This document shows, one piece after another, positions 1 through 5,038 of a DNA stretch of 5,076 nucleotides (within the stretch, counting starts at the first letter, position 1; each line of letters begins with the position of its first letter). Position numbers and translations under genes: made by a program. This DNA is from Planctomycetota bacterium (GTDB taxonomy: Bacteria > Planctomycetota > Phycisphaerae > UBA1845 > PWPN01): the NCBI GenBank assembly GCA_020346805.1, contig CP070790.1, positions 1,220,319-1,225,394 on the forward strand. The letters are read 5' to 3'. Under the pieces are notes generated by a model. That model made no database searches and had not been told where the DNA came from. It was given only the letters and a program-made list of their open reading frames with translations.

Positions 1-39
1 GCTTGGTTCTTATACTGCAATTCCAGTTAAGCTTGGGTA

Positions 40-693
40 TCATTCGAAAGTGTGGGAAAGCGGTGTGAACGATCCGAGACCTTTCAAATGATTGCGGCAA
101 TATTCGATCTGGGCTTGTATCACCGGTCCAAGTTTTCCTGCCCGGATGGCCTCATAGGCACTTGCATAGCTGTCGTCGCTCATGCCTTGTACGCCAACCT
201 GCAACTTGAGTCCGGTCTCTTTGACTTTGGCGAGCACCGCCTGGGCCTCGGGGATTGTATGGGTTATGGGTTTTTCGCAATAGACATGTTTGCCAGCCTC
301 CAGCGAATCGAGGATTTGCCGGGCATGCCAGTGCTCCGGAGTGGCAATCAGTACATAATCGACATCTTTGATAGCCAGCGCTTCACGATAATCGTGATAC
401 AGCTTCGCTTTACCGCCGGCGGCCTTGATCTGATCCTGGAAATCGCGGGCCCGCTTTTCATAGACGTCACATACGGCAAGGATATCCACCTCACCCGCTT
501 GCCGCATGGGCAGGAGCGCTTGCAAATGGGCGGCATTGGCAATATGCCCACAGCCGACGATCGCCACATTCAGCCGATCATTGGCCCCAAGAATCCGGGC
601 ATAACTTTTTGCCGCCAGAATACCTACACCCGCGGTTCCCACTCCCGTCGTCTTTAAAAAACTGCGCCGTGTAAAAGTATCAGACTCGAACAT
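40..693 (-). CDS. Tat-exported Gfo/Idh/MocA-family oxidoreductase, truncated or frameshifted after the Rossmann domain
   Basis: This is an NAD(P)-dependent oxidoreductase of the Gfo/Idh/MocA type, a family acting mostly on sugars and cyclitols. Residues 8-14 (TRRSFLK) are a textbook twin-arginine motif, followed by a weakly hydrophobic Gly/Ala stretch to about residue 28, so export by Tat is expected. The dinucleotide-binding domain follows: GCGHIA at 47-52, TPEHWHA at 118-124 and the family signature EKP at 140-142. After EYCRN (197-201) the reading frame ends at residue 217, whereas exported members usually run to about 400-450 residues. The C-terminal substrate domain is therefore missing in this frame. 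A shift of one base near position 45-50 opens a frame reading MIPKLNWN, which resembles the conserved Pro/Lys-rich stretch ending in LDW or LNW at about the right distance in homologues (from memory). A frameshift, by mutation or sequencing error, is thus more likely than a natural short protein. The ATG is preceded by AAAGGGA with a 7-base spacer. The gene lies downstream of the GntR-type regulator on the same strand. The family is secure; the substrate is unknown. Confidence 0.85.
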   Translation of the reverse strand: MFESDTFTRRSFLKTTGVGTAGVGILAAKSYARILGANDRLNVAIVGCGHIANAAHLQALLPMRQAGEVDILAVCDVYEKRARDFQDQIKAAGGKAKLYHDYREALAIKDVDYVLIATPEHWHARQILDSLEAGKHVYCEKPITHTIPEAQAVLAKVKETGLKLQVGVQGMSDDSYASAYEAIRAGKLGPVIQAQIEYCRNHLKGLGSFTPLSHTFE

Positions 694-700
694 TAGAATA

Positions 701-707
701 TCCCTTT
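701..707 (-). promoter_or_regulatory. Ribosome binding site of the Gfo/Idh/MocA gene
   Basis: AAAGGGA on the minus strand lies 7 bases before the ATG at 693. The match to a Shine-Dalgarno sequence and the spacing support this start, which also places the twin-arginine motif at residues 9-10. Confidence 0.7.
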
Positions 708-777
708 CTTTGCAAAAAATACCAAGATGTTAATATCCCGATAATTACATATATTTATTGGCCGATCCAACCACCTT

Positions 778-807
778 TTCAGGATGATTCTAAACCAACA
801 TCCTAAA
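778..807. repeat. Inverted repeat between regulator and oxidoreductase genes
   Basis: AGGATG (781-786) and CATCCT (799-804) are perfect inverted 6-mers separated by 12 bases. Beyond one mismatched pair, two more pairs (TT at 778-779, AA at 806-807) extend the symmetry to 8 of 9. No T-run follows on either strand, so it is not a standard intrinsic terminator. It lies about 90-110 bases upstream of the oxidoreductase start in the otherwise featureless 694-852 gap. It could be an operator or an mRNA hairpin; this cannot be decided from sequence. Confidence 0.4.
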
Positions 808-852
808 CAGATAAAGTCTGCTGGGTAATTGAGATATGACTGCCCGACTAGC

Positions 853-1512
853 TCAACCGGCAAGAAGAGGAATATAGGCACGTTCGTTCAAATGGGTATG
901 CAGTAGTTCTTTGGCCTCATCGGCATTGCTATTGGTAATCGCTTCCAGAATCTTCCGATGCTCCTGATAGGTCTTACGTACCCTGGCCTCCCACTGCTCA
1001 CCACTGATGATTTCCGGATGAATGATAGGAAGGGGAGCCCGCTGGTAAAGGAAAAGCAGTCTTTTGTTTCCCGACGCATAAATTAACGCTTCGTGAAAAC
1101 GCCGGTCGGCCTCAGCGACTCCGAGAACATAGTCCTCCTGGACCAGCCGTTCCAGCTGCTCGCATGCTTCCAGCATCGGCTTGAGGTATCGAGGAACATT
1201 CCGCTTGGTCTGGATCAACCGGTCGATTGCCCCACCTTCCAACAGGATTCGCACTTCAATTATTTCCAACACATCTTTGTTAGTCAGATGTGGCACAAAA
1301 TATCCGGTTTTCGCTCCCAGCTCGATAAATCCCTCGGCTTCCAAACGAGCGAAGGCCTCCCGCAAAGCCGTACGATTAACCCCCAGTCGCTTCGCCCACT
1401 CCGTTTCCCGCAACCTTTGCCCTTCCGGCACCTGCTGAAGAATCAATAATCTACGCAATCTGCTGTATGCTTGCTCACGAAGAGAACCGTTTACGGGTGG
1501 TGTATCCGACAT
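853..1512 (-). CDS. GntR-family transcriptional regulator, FadR subfamily with FCD effector domain
   Basis: This is a cytoplasmic DNA-binding regulator, 219 residues from the preferred start and of normal length for the FadR subfamily. Counting from that start, residues 11-73 form the winged helix: the VNRTALREAFARLEAEGF segment is the recognition-helix region typical of GntR proteins, and KTGYFV is the wing. The all-helical FCD domain follows. It carries the expected metal and ligand residues: Asp136 and His140 in ADRRFHEAL, His185 in QEHRKIL, and a C-terminal His (205 or 207) in LHTHLNERAY; His165 is an extra candidate. FCD domains usually bind small organic acids, often through a metal, which fits a regulator of sugar-acid or hydroxyacid breakdown. 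The start was set at 1512 because AAAGGA lies 8 bases upstream of it; the other ATG, at 1521, overlaps that ribosome site and is unlikely to be used. The promoter upstream contains a TTGTNNACAA palindrome, suggesting autoregulation. The family call is secure; target genes are inferred from proximity. Confidence 0.93.
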   Translation of the reverse strand: MSDTPPVNGSLREQAYSRLRRLLILQQVPEGQRLRETEWAKRLGVNRTALREAFARLEAEGFIELGAKTGYFVPHLTNKDVLEIIEVRILLEGGAIDRLIQTKRNVPRYLKPMLEACEQLERLVQEDYVLGVAEADRRFHEALIYASGNKRLLFLYQRAPLPIIHPEIISGEQWEARVRKTYQEHRKILEAITNSNADEAKELLHTHLNERAYIPLLAG

Positions 1513-1520
1513 AGTATTCA

Positions 1521-1526
1521 TCCTTT
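1521..1526 (-). promoter_or_regulatory. Ribosome binding site deciding the regulator start
   Basis: AAAGGA on the minus strand is spaced 8 bases from the ATG at 1512. The last base of this site is also the first base of the alternative ATG at 1521, so the site cannot serve that upstream start. The protein therefore most likely begins MSDTPP. Confidence 0.75.
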
Positions 1527-1530
1527 AATT

Positions 1531-1569
1531 ACATAACGTACATTGTGCAATATTTCTTTAATACGTACA
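1531..1569 (-). repeat. Direct repeat TGTACGT in the regulator leader
   Basis: Read on the minus strand, TGTACGT occurs at 1569-1563 and again at 1542-1536, 27 bases apart. The copies lie at and just after the predicted transcription start of the regulator. Between them, abutting the second copy, is ATTGCACAAT (1551-1542), whose ATTG/CAAT arms are symmetric. These are candidate operator half-sites, but the repeats are short and chance is not excluded. Confidence 0.35.
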
Positions 1570-1597
1570 GTTTACACAAAACGGGCACTTTTGTCAA
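1569..1597 (-). promoter_or_regulatory. Sigma-70-type promoter of the GntR-family regulator
   Basis: On the minus strand a perfect -35 element, TTGACA (1597-1592), is followed by a 17-base spacer and the -10 element TAAACT (1574-1569), a 4 of 6 match to TATAAT. Transcription would begin near 1562, leaving a leader of about 50 bases before the start at 1512. This is the strongest promoter-like sequence in the window. It sits in AT-rich noncoding DNA. Confidence 0.65.
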
Positions 1598-1600
1598 CAA
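1591..1600. promoter_or_regulatory. Candidate GntR-type operator overlapping the -35 box
   Basis: TTGTCAACAA is symmetric over four-base arms (TTGT/ACAA) with a two-base centre. FadR-subfamily regulators generally bind short palindromes with GT and AC arms, so this form is compatible with the adjacent regulator. It covers five of the six bases of that gene's -35 element, where binding would block RNA polymerase. The link to this particular regulator is inferred from position and motif shape only. Confidence 0.4.
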
Positions 1601-1609
1601 TCTATATGC

Positions 1610-1809
1610 ACTTAGCACAATTCATAAATAAAGCCTTTTTGAGACCAAAAAGCATGGGTATTTCGGGTTTTTTGAAATTAATTACAATGGCACCGGCAAT
1701 AAAAGTGTCTTAAATAAAACCATAAATAAATACATATTTAGCATGAAAATGTATTAAACTGCTGTAGTAATCTTATTCGAAGTAACAGTCTTGGATTGCG
1801 CAAAGAATG
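1610..1809. other. AT-rich noncoding stretch between sulfatase and regulator
   Basis: This is the part of the 297-base gap (1513-1809) beyond the regulator promoter. It is strongly AT-rich and contains no credible gene. Two weak symmetries are visible: CTTTTT/AAAAAG with a 6-base loop (1635-1652), and TAAATA/TATTTA with a 2-base centre (1727-1740). Neither has a GC-rich stem plus T-run, so no intrinsic terminator for the sulfatase could be identified. Confidence 0.6.
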
Positions 1810-3150
1810 TTAACGCTGAGAACGCACCTCCGCTTCCCAATGGGCTAGCAGTTGTTTAAACCGTTCGACCTCCTCCGGTCGCTCGGTCAGAAGGTTCGAT
1901 TTTTCACCGGGATCCTGTACCAAATCAAATAGGTATTCCCGTATCAACTTGCCATCTCGCCGAGAGATATACTTTATTGGACCGTCGAGCACCGCCCGCC
2001 AGGTCCGCTCGCCGCGCCTTGCCCGCCAAAAAAGTGTGCGTTTTTTGGGAGGGCTTTTCTCTCGTAATGCCTGAATAATATCGATGCCGTCGAATAAGCG
2101 ATCCCCTAATGATTGAGCACCCGCGAGGCGAACGATAGAGGCTGAAAGGTCCATGGTGATAGCTACATGATCAACTACCTCGCCACCGGCCAGTACCCCG
2201 GGCCAACGCATCACACACGGCACACGTATGCCACCTTCAAAAAGGCTGCTTTTATGGCCGGAGAATGGAGTGTTCCGCCCAATCCGATTGGCACCATTGT
2301 CGCTGGTGAATATTACCAAGGTGTTTTTTGTGACTCCTTTTTCGCGCAGGATTTGTAAGATTGCACCAATTCCGTCATCGAGTCGCTCGACCATCTTAAT
2401 AAAGGTATCACGCGATCCCTTGTTCAATTCCTCTAGAGATACGGGAACTTCCGGCTGATGATCCGGCCCTTGGTACGGAGTATGCGGGGCGGTAAAGGGC
2501 ACGTATAGAAAAAACGGTTTATTACCATGTGTCGCGATGAATTTAACAGCTTCACTGGTGATAAGGTCGGTGAGGTAGCCTTCCCGTTGAATGGGTTTAT
2601 CGTTCAGGTACAAAGTTCGGTAACCTGATGGTTCGTTGTGGTAGAAATAATCGACCGCCCCACCCAGCGGGCCGAATGCATAGTCGAATCCATGTTTAAG
2701 GGGCAAAAAATGCGGCTCATATCCGAGATGCCATTTACCAACTATTCCGGTTGCATACCCCGCCTTTTTTAACGCTTTGATAACCAAGGATTCTTCGGGA
2801 GGAAGTCCCAACTGATTATCGGCTCGTAAACGAATAGCGTCGTCATATCGTCCCACGTTACCGAGTCCGATTGCGCACTCCAGCCCCCCCACGCGCTGCT
2901 GATAACGTCCCGTTAACAGCGCGGTACGAGTGGGGCTACATTCCGGTGCATTGGCATAAAAATTTGTAAAACGCACACCTTGTAGTGCAAGTTTATCAAT
3001 ATTCGGCGTACGGATATCCCGGCATCCATAACATCCGACATCGCCATAGCCCAGATCATCGGCCATGATTAACAACACGTTCGGTCGCTGGCCGTCGGCT
3101 ATAGCCGGCATACAAATTCCCAATCCCAAAAAAAGGATCCATCTTGTCAT
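1810..3150 (-). CDS. Secreted Cys-type formylglycine-dependent sulfatase (arylsulfatase superfamily)
   Basis: This enzyme hydrolyses a sulfate ester, probably on a glycan or sugar, outside the cytoplasm. From the chosen start it has 446 residues. A signal peptide spans about residues 1-18, with hydrophobic core ILFLGLGICM and AIA before the likely cleavage site. All catalytic elements are present: metal-binding Asp31-Asp32 (MADDLGYGD), CSPTR at 71-75 with Cys71 as the residue oxidised to formylglycine and Arg75, Lys139 and His141 in GKWHLG, His223 in APHTP, Asp284-Asn285 in FTSDNG, and Lys300 in GHKSSLFEGGIRVP. The C-terminal subdomain contains YLFDLVQDPGEKSNL (406-420), the usual sulfatase tail. 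The ATG at 3150 is supported by GGGGAG with a 7-base spacer and by the signal peptide; the open frame extends upstream to 3408 but there overlaps the divergent gene. No maturation enzyme is encoded here, so Cys71 must be modified by one encoded elsewhere. Resemblance is to arylsulfatase A and GalNAc-6-sulfatase-like enzymes; the substrate cannot be read from sequence. Confidence 0.96.
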   Translation of the reverse strand: MTRWILFLGLGICMPAIADGQRPNVLLIMADDLGYGDVGCYGCRDIRTPNIDKLALQGVRFTNFYANAPECSPTRTALLTGRYQQRVGGLECAIGLGNVGRYDDAIRLRADNQLGLPPEESLVIKALKKAGYATGIVGKWHLGYEPHFLPLKHGFDYAFGPLGGAVDYFYHNEPSGYRTLYLNDKPIQREGYLTDLITSEAVKFIATHGNKPFFLYVPFTAPHTPYQGPDHQPEVPVSLEELNKGSRDTFIKMVERLDDGIGAILQILREKGVTKNTLVIFTSDNGANRIGRNTPFSGHKSSLFEGGIRVPCVMRWPGVLAGGEVVDHVAITMDLSASIVRLAGAQSLGDRLFDGIDIIQALREKSPPKKRTLFWRARRGERTWRAVLDGPIKYISRRDGKLIREYLFDLVQDPGEKSNLLTERPEEVERFKQLLAHWEAEVRSQR

Positions 3151-3157
3151 AAACTGT

Positions 3158-3163
3158 CTCCCC
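3158..3163 (-). promoter_or_regulatory. Ribosome binding site of the sulfatase
   Basis: GGGGAG on the minus strand lies 7 bases before the ATG at 3150. It fixes the start directly before the signal peptide and argues against the longer open frame reaching 3408. Confidence 0.75.
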
Positions 3164-3178
3164 AAATATGTCGGAATA

Positions 3179-3207
3179 GTTCTAATCGTCCTTGCATCAA
3201 CTGTAAA
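3179..3207 (-). promoter_or_regulatory. Candidate sulfatase promoter
   Basis: On the minus strand, TTTACA (3207-3202; 5 of 6 to TTGACA) is followed by a 17-base spacer and TAGAAC (3184-3179; 4 of 6 to TATAAT). The predicted transcript would begin near 3172, only about 20 bases before the start codon but with room for the ribosome site. The elements interlock with a candidate promoter pointing the other way. Confidence 0.45.
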
Positions 3208-3220
3208 CACCAAGTATCGT
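3192..3220 (+). promoter_or_regulatory. Candidate promoter of the dehydrogenase-aldolase operon
   Basis: TTGCAT (3192-3197; 3 of 6 to TTGACA) is separated by 17 bases from TATCGT (3215-3220; 4 of 6 to TATAAT). The weak -35 element would suit a promoter needing activation. Spacing and position, about 40 bases upstream of the dehydrogenase start, are reasonable, but the match is modest. Confidence 0.3.
3202..3209. promoter_or_regulatory. Candidate operator TGTNNACA in the divergent promoter region
   Basis: TGTAAACA has symmetric TGT/ACA arms around a two-base centre, the same core as the TTGTCAACAA palindrome in the regulator's promoter. It covers the -35 element of the sulfatase promoter and lies in the spacer of the opposing promoter, so one bound regulator could affect both. 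The core is short, and part of the match follows from TTTACA being -35-like. Confidence 0.3.
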
Positions 3221-3246
3221 GGAAACCGCCGGAAGCTTAATGCTTG

Positions 3247-3256
3247 GGAGAAAAGG
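3247..3256 (+). promoter_or_regulatory. Ribosome binding site of the dehydrogenase
   Basis: The purine-rich GGAGAAAAGG ends 5 bases before the ATG at 3262. It lies inside the six-codon extension that a TTG start at 3244 would give, and so argues for the ATG. Confidence 0.65.
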
Positions 3257-3261
3257 CCAAA

Positions 3262-4242
3262 ATGATAAAGATTGGAGTAACGGAACTCGAATACAACAAG
3301 GCCAGGGATGCATTCTCGGCCGCCATCCGAGAGGGTCTTGAATGCCTGTGCATTCCCAAAGAAGAAATCGAACTGGCCGCAAAAGTACGGGAACTGGACA
3401 TCAAGCACGTCATATTAGGCGTCGATCACTACGTAGGACCTCTGTATGAAGCCCTTTCGCCCGGGGGGGTGATTGCCAGATTCGGTATCGCCCACGACGG
3501 CATAGACAAAAACCTGGCTACCAAAAAACAACTCTTATGTACCAACACGCCTCAAGTACTGAATGATTCGGTTGCCGAATATACTATTACCTTATTGCTC
3601 GCCGCAGCCCGCCACGTCTCGGAGATGGTCCAAGCCACCCGTAATGGCGATTGGACTCCCATGGTAGGTAAAGAATTGACAACAAAAACACTGGCGGTCA
3701 TCGGGTGTGGGGCAATTGGTCGGCGGGTGTCCCGGATCGCATCGTTCGGCTTGGCAATGAAAGTAATTGGGTGTGAAGCGATTGATACAGATATTGGGCA
3801 GATGCGGAAGGATTTCGGCTTCAGCGATGTTATCAAGGACTTTGCTGAGGCTGTTGCCGATGCCGACTACCTTAGCCTTCACATTCCCAGCAAACCGGAT
3901 ACCCGACATTTCATCAACCGCCAACGCCTGTCTCTGCTGCCCAAACGGGCCTGGCTTATTAATACCGCACGGGGGGCGATAGTTGACGAGACGGCACTAT
4001 TTGAGGTTCTATCGAAAGGCAATCTTGCGGGTGCCGCTCTGGATGTATTTGAAAATGAACCATACGTACCCGCAAGCCCTGATAAAGATTTGCGGACTCT
4101 GGATAACGTGATAATGACCCCTCATGTCGGCAGCAGCACACAGGAGGCATGTAATCGCATTGCCGAAAGAGCTCTGAAGAATATCAAACTGGCTGAGTCA
4201 CAACAGTTTAAGGAGATGGATTTGTTGAACCGGGTAGTCTAG
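3262..4242 (+). CDS. D-isomer-specific 2-hydroxyacid dehydrogenase (phosphoglycerate dehydrogenase-like)
   Basis: This is a cytoplasmic NAD-dependent enzyme interconverting a D-2-hydroxy acid and the 2-oxo acid, 326 residues and of normal length. The catalytic and substrate-binding lobe spans about residues 1-95 and the C-terminal end, with RFGIAHDGID at 73-82. The nucleotide-binding lobe between them carries GCGAIG (148-153). The catalytic triad is intact: Arg237 in NTARGAIVDE, Glu266 in DVFENEP, His288 in MTPHVGSST. After the second strand, where relatives commonly have Asp, the sequence reads GCEAID; Glu172 probably takes that role, which still favours NAD over NADP. There is no ACT domain, so this is not a full-length regulated serA product. 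The ATG at 3262 was chosen because AAAGG lies 5 bases and GGAG 11 bases upstream; a TTG at 3244 would add six residues but lacks its own ribosome site. The HpcH/HpaI aldolase gene follows after 22 bases. The substrate is unassigned; a sugar-acid-derived hydroxy acid, hydroxypyruvate or glyoxylate are all possible. Confidence 0.94.
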   Translation: MIKIGVTELEYNKARDAFSAAIREGLECLCIPKEEIELAAKVRELDIKHVILGVDHYVGPLYEALSPGGVIARFGIAHDGIDKNLATKKQLLCTNTPQVLNDSVAEYTITLLLAAARHVSEMVQATRNGDWTPMVGKELTTKTLAVIGCGAIGRRVSRIASFGLAMKVIGCEAIDTDIGQMRKDFGFSDVIKDFAEAVADADYLSLHIPSKPDTRHFINRQRLSLLPKRAWLINTARGAIVDETALFEVLSKGNLAGAALDVFENEPYVPASPDKDLRTLDNVIMTPHVGSSTQEACNRIAERALKNIKLAESQQFKEMDLLNRVV

Positions 4243-4264
4243 GATCATTAACGGACAATTATTC

Positions 4265-5026
4265 ATGAATAACAAATTACGCAAAGCGCTGTTGAACCGG
4301 CAAGTAACCCTTGGGGCCTGGATTCAGATCGGCCATCCGGCCTGCGCCGAGATTTTTGCCCGCGCAGGTTTTGACTGGGTATGCGTCGACCTCGAGCATG
4401 GTGCTATCGACCTGGAAACCATGACCGGAATCTTCCGGGCATTGGACGGGTTCGATTGTGTTCCGGTGGCAAGACTGCCGATCAACGATCCGGTATGGAT
4501 ACATCGGACCCTCGATGCGGGAGCCCAAGCCCTGATAATTCCAATGGTGAAAACAGCTCAAGAAGCGGAATCGGCGGTCCGCGAGGCAAAATACCCACCC
4601 AGAGGCGCCCGTGGATTTGGCTATAGCCGAGCTAACCGGCACGGTGTGGATTTTGACGAATATATCAAGACGGCCAATGACCAAATCGCCATGATCATGC
4701 AGATCGAGCATATCGATGCTATTACCAACCTCGATGCTATTCTTGATGTGGAAGGAGTTGATGGACTCTTTATCGGGCCCCTCGATCTAAGTGGATCCAT
4801 GGGAATTACCGGGCAAATGCAGCATCCCCAAATGGTCGACGCCCTGGAAAAATATCTAACTGCATGCCGAAACCATAAGACGGCGGCCGGATTGCATATC
4901 GTTCACCCCGAATCCCAAAATATCCAAAAGGCCCTCGATCAGGGTTATACGCTTATAGCCCTAGGATTAGACAATGTGTTTCTTAATGATCGGGCAACAG
5001 AATGTCTCAAGGCTGCAGGACGATAA
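4265..5026 (+). CDS. HpcH/HpaI-family class II (metal-dependent) pyruvate aldolase
   Basis: This cytoplasmic aldolase should cleave a 4-hydroxy-2-oxo acid to pyruvate and an aldehyde, using a divalent metal. It has 253 residues, the usual length for the family. Key residues fall almost exactly where HpaI/HpcH has them: Asp42 and His45 in VDLEHG, Arg70 in VARLP, Asp84 in TLDAGA, metal-binding Glu148 in MQIEH and Asp174 in GPLDLS. PPRGARGFGYSRANRHG (111-127) is the conserved loop region near the active site. Family members act on 2-keto-3-deoxyglucarate, 2-keto-3-deoxy-L-rhamnonate or 4-hydroxy-2-oxoheptanedioate, and are promiscuous; these cannot be separated here. A sugar-acid substrate is favoured because no aromatic-degradation genes are nearby. 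The gene starts 22 bases after the dehydrogenase stop, with only a weak CGGA ribosome site at 4252-4255, so it is probably cotranscribed and partly translationally coupled. Confidence 0.94.
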   Translation: MNNKLRKALLNRQVTLGAWIQIGHPACAEIFARAGFDWVCVDLEHGAIDLETMTGIFRALDGFDCVPVARLPINDPVWIHRTLDAGAQALIIPMVKTAQEAESAVREAKYPPRGARGFGYSRANRHGVDFDEYIKTANDQIAMIMQIEHIDAITNLDAILDVEGVDGLFIGPLDLSGSMGITGQMQHPQMVDALEKYLTACRNHKTAAGLHIVHPESQNIQKALDQGYTLIALGLDNVFLNDRATECLKAAGR

Positions 5027-5038
5027 AAACAAATCATA

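Noticed and set aside
52..657. A 201-codon open frame on the plus strand opposite the oxidoreductase
   Set aside because: It is antisense to a clear Gfo/Idh/MocA domain, has no ribosome site or recognisable motif, and its length follows from the codon pattern of the real gene.
693..881. A 62-codon minus-strand frame across the gap between oxidoreductase and regulator
   Set aside because: It overlaps the end of the regulator gene and its stop overlaps the oxidoreductase start codon; its composition is that of translated AT-rich noncoding DNA and it shows no domain or ribosome site.
1513..1521. Upstream ATG of the regulator at 1521
   Set aside because: It overlaps the only Shine-Dalgarno sequence (AAAGGA), which is ideally spaced for the ATG at 1512.
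1635..1652. CTTTTT/AAAAAG symmetry as a sulfatase terminator
   Set aside because: The stem is nearly all A-T, too weak, and lies about 160 bases past the stop codon without a following T-run in the transcript.
3244..3261. TTG start adding six residues to the dehydrogenase
   Set aside because: The added codons are themselves the purine-rich ribosome site for the ATG at 3262, and the family normally begins directly with the first strand (MIKIGV).
3151..3408. N-terminal extension of the sulfatase to 532 residues
   Set aside because: The extension would overlap the divergent dehydrogenase and its promoter and would bury the signal peptide; a good ribosome site sits before the ATG at 3150.
3592..3924. 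A 110-codon minus-strand frame inside the dehydrogenase
   Set aside because: It is a shadow of the conserved Rossmann domain region on the other strand, without ribosome site or family features.
4277..4711. A 144-codon minus-strand frame inside the aldolase
   Set aside because: It is antisense to a well-supported aldolase with all catalytic residues in place and has no motif of its own.
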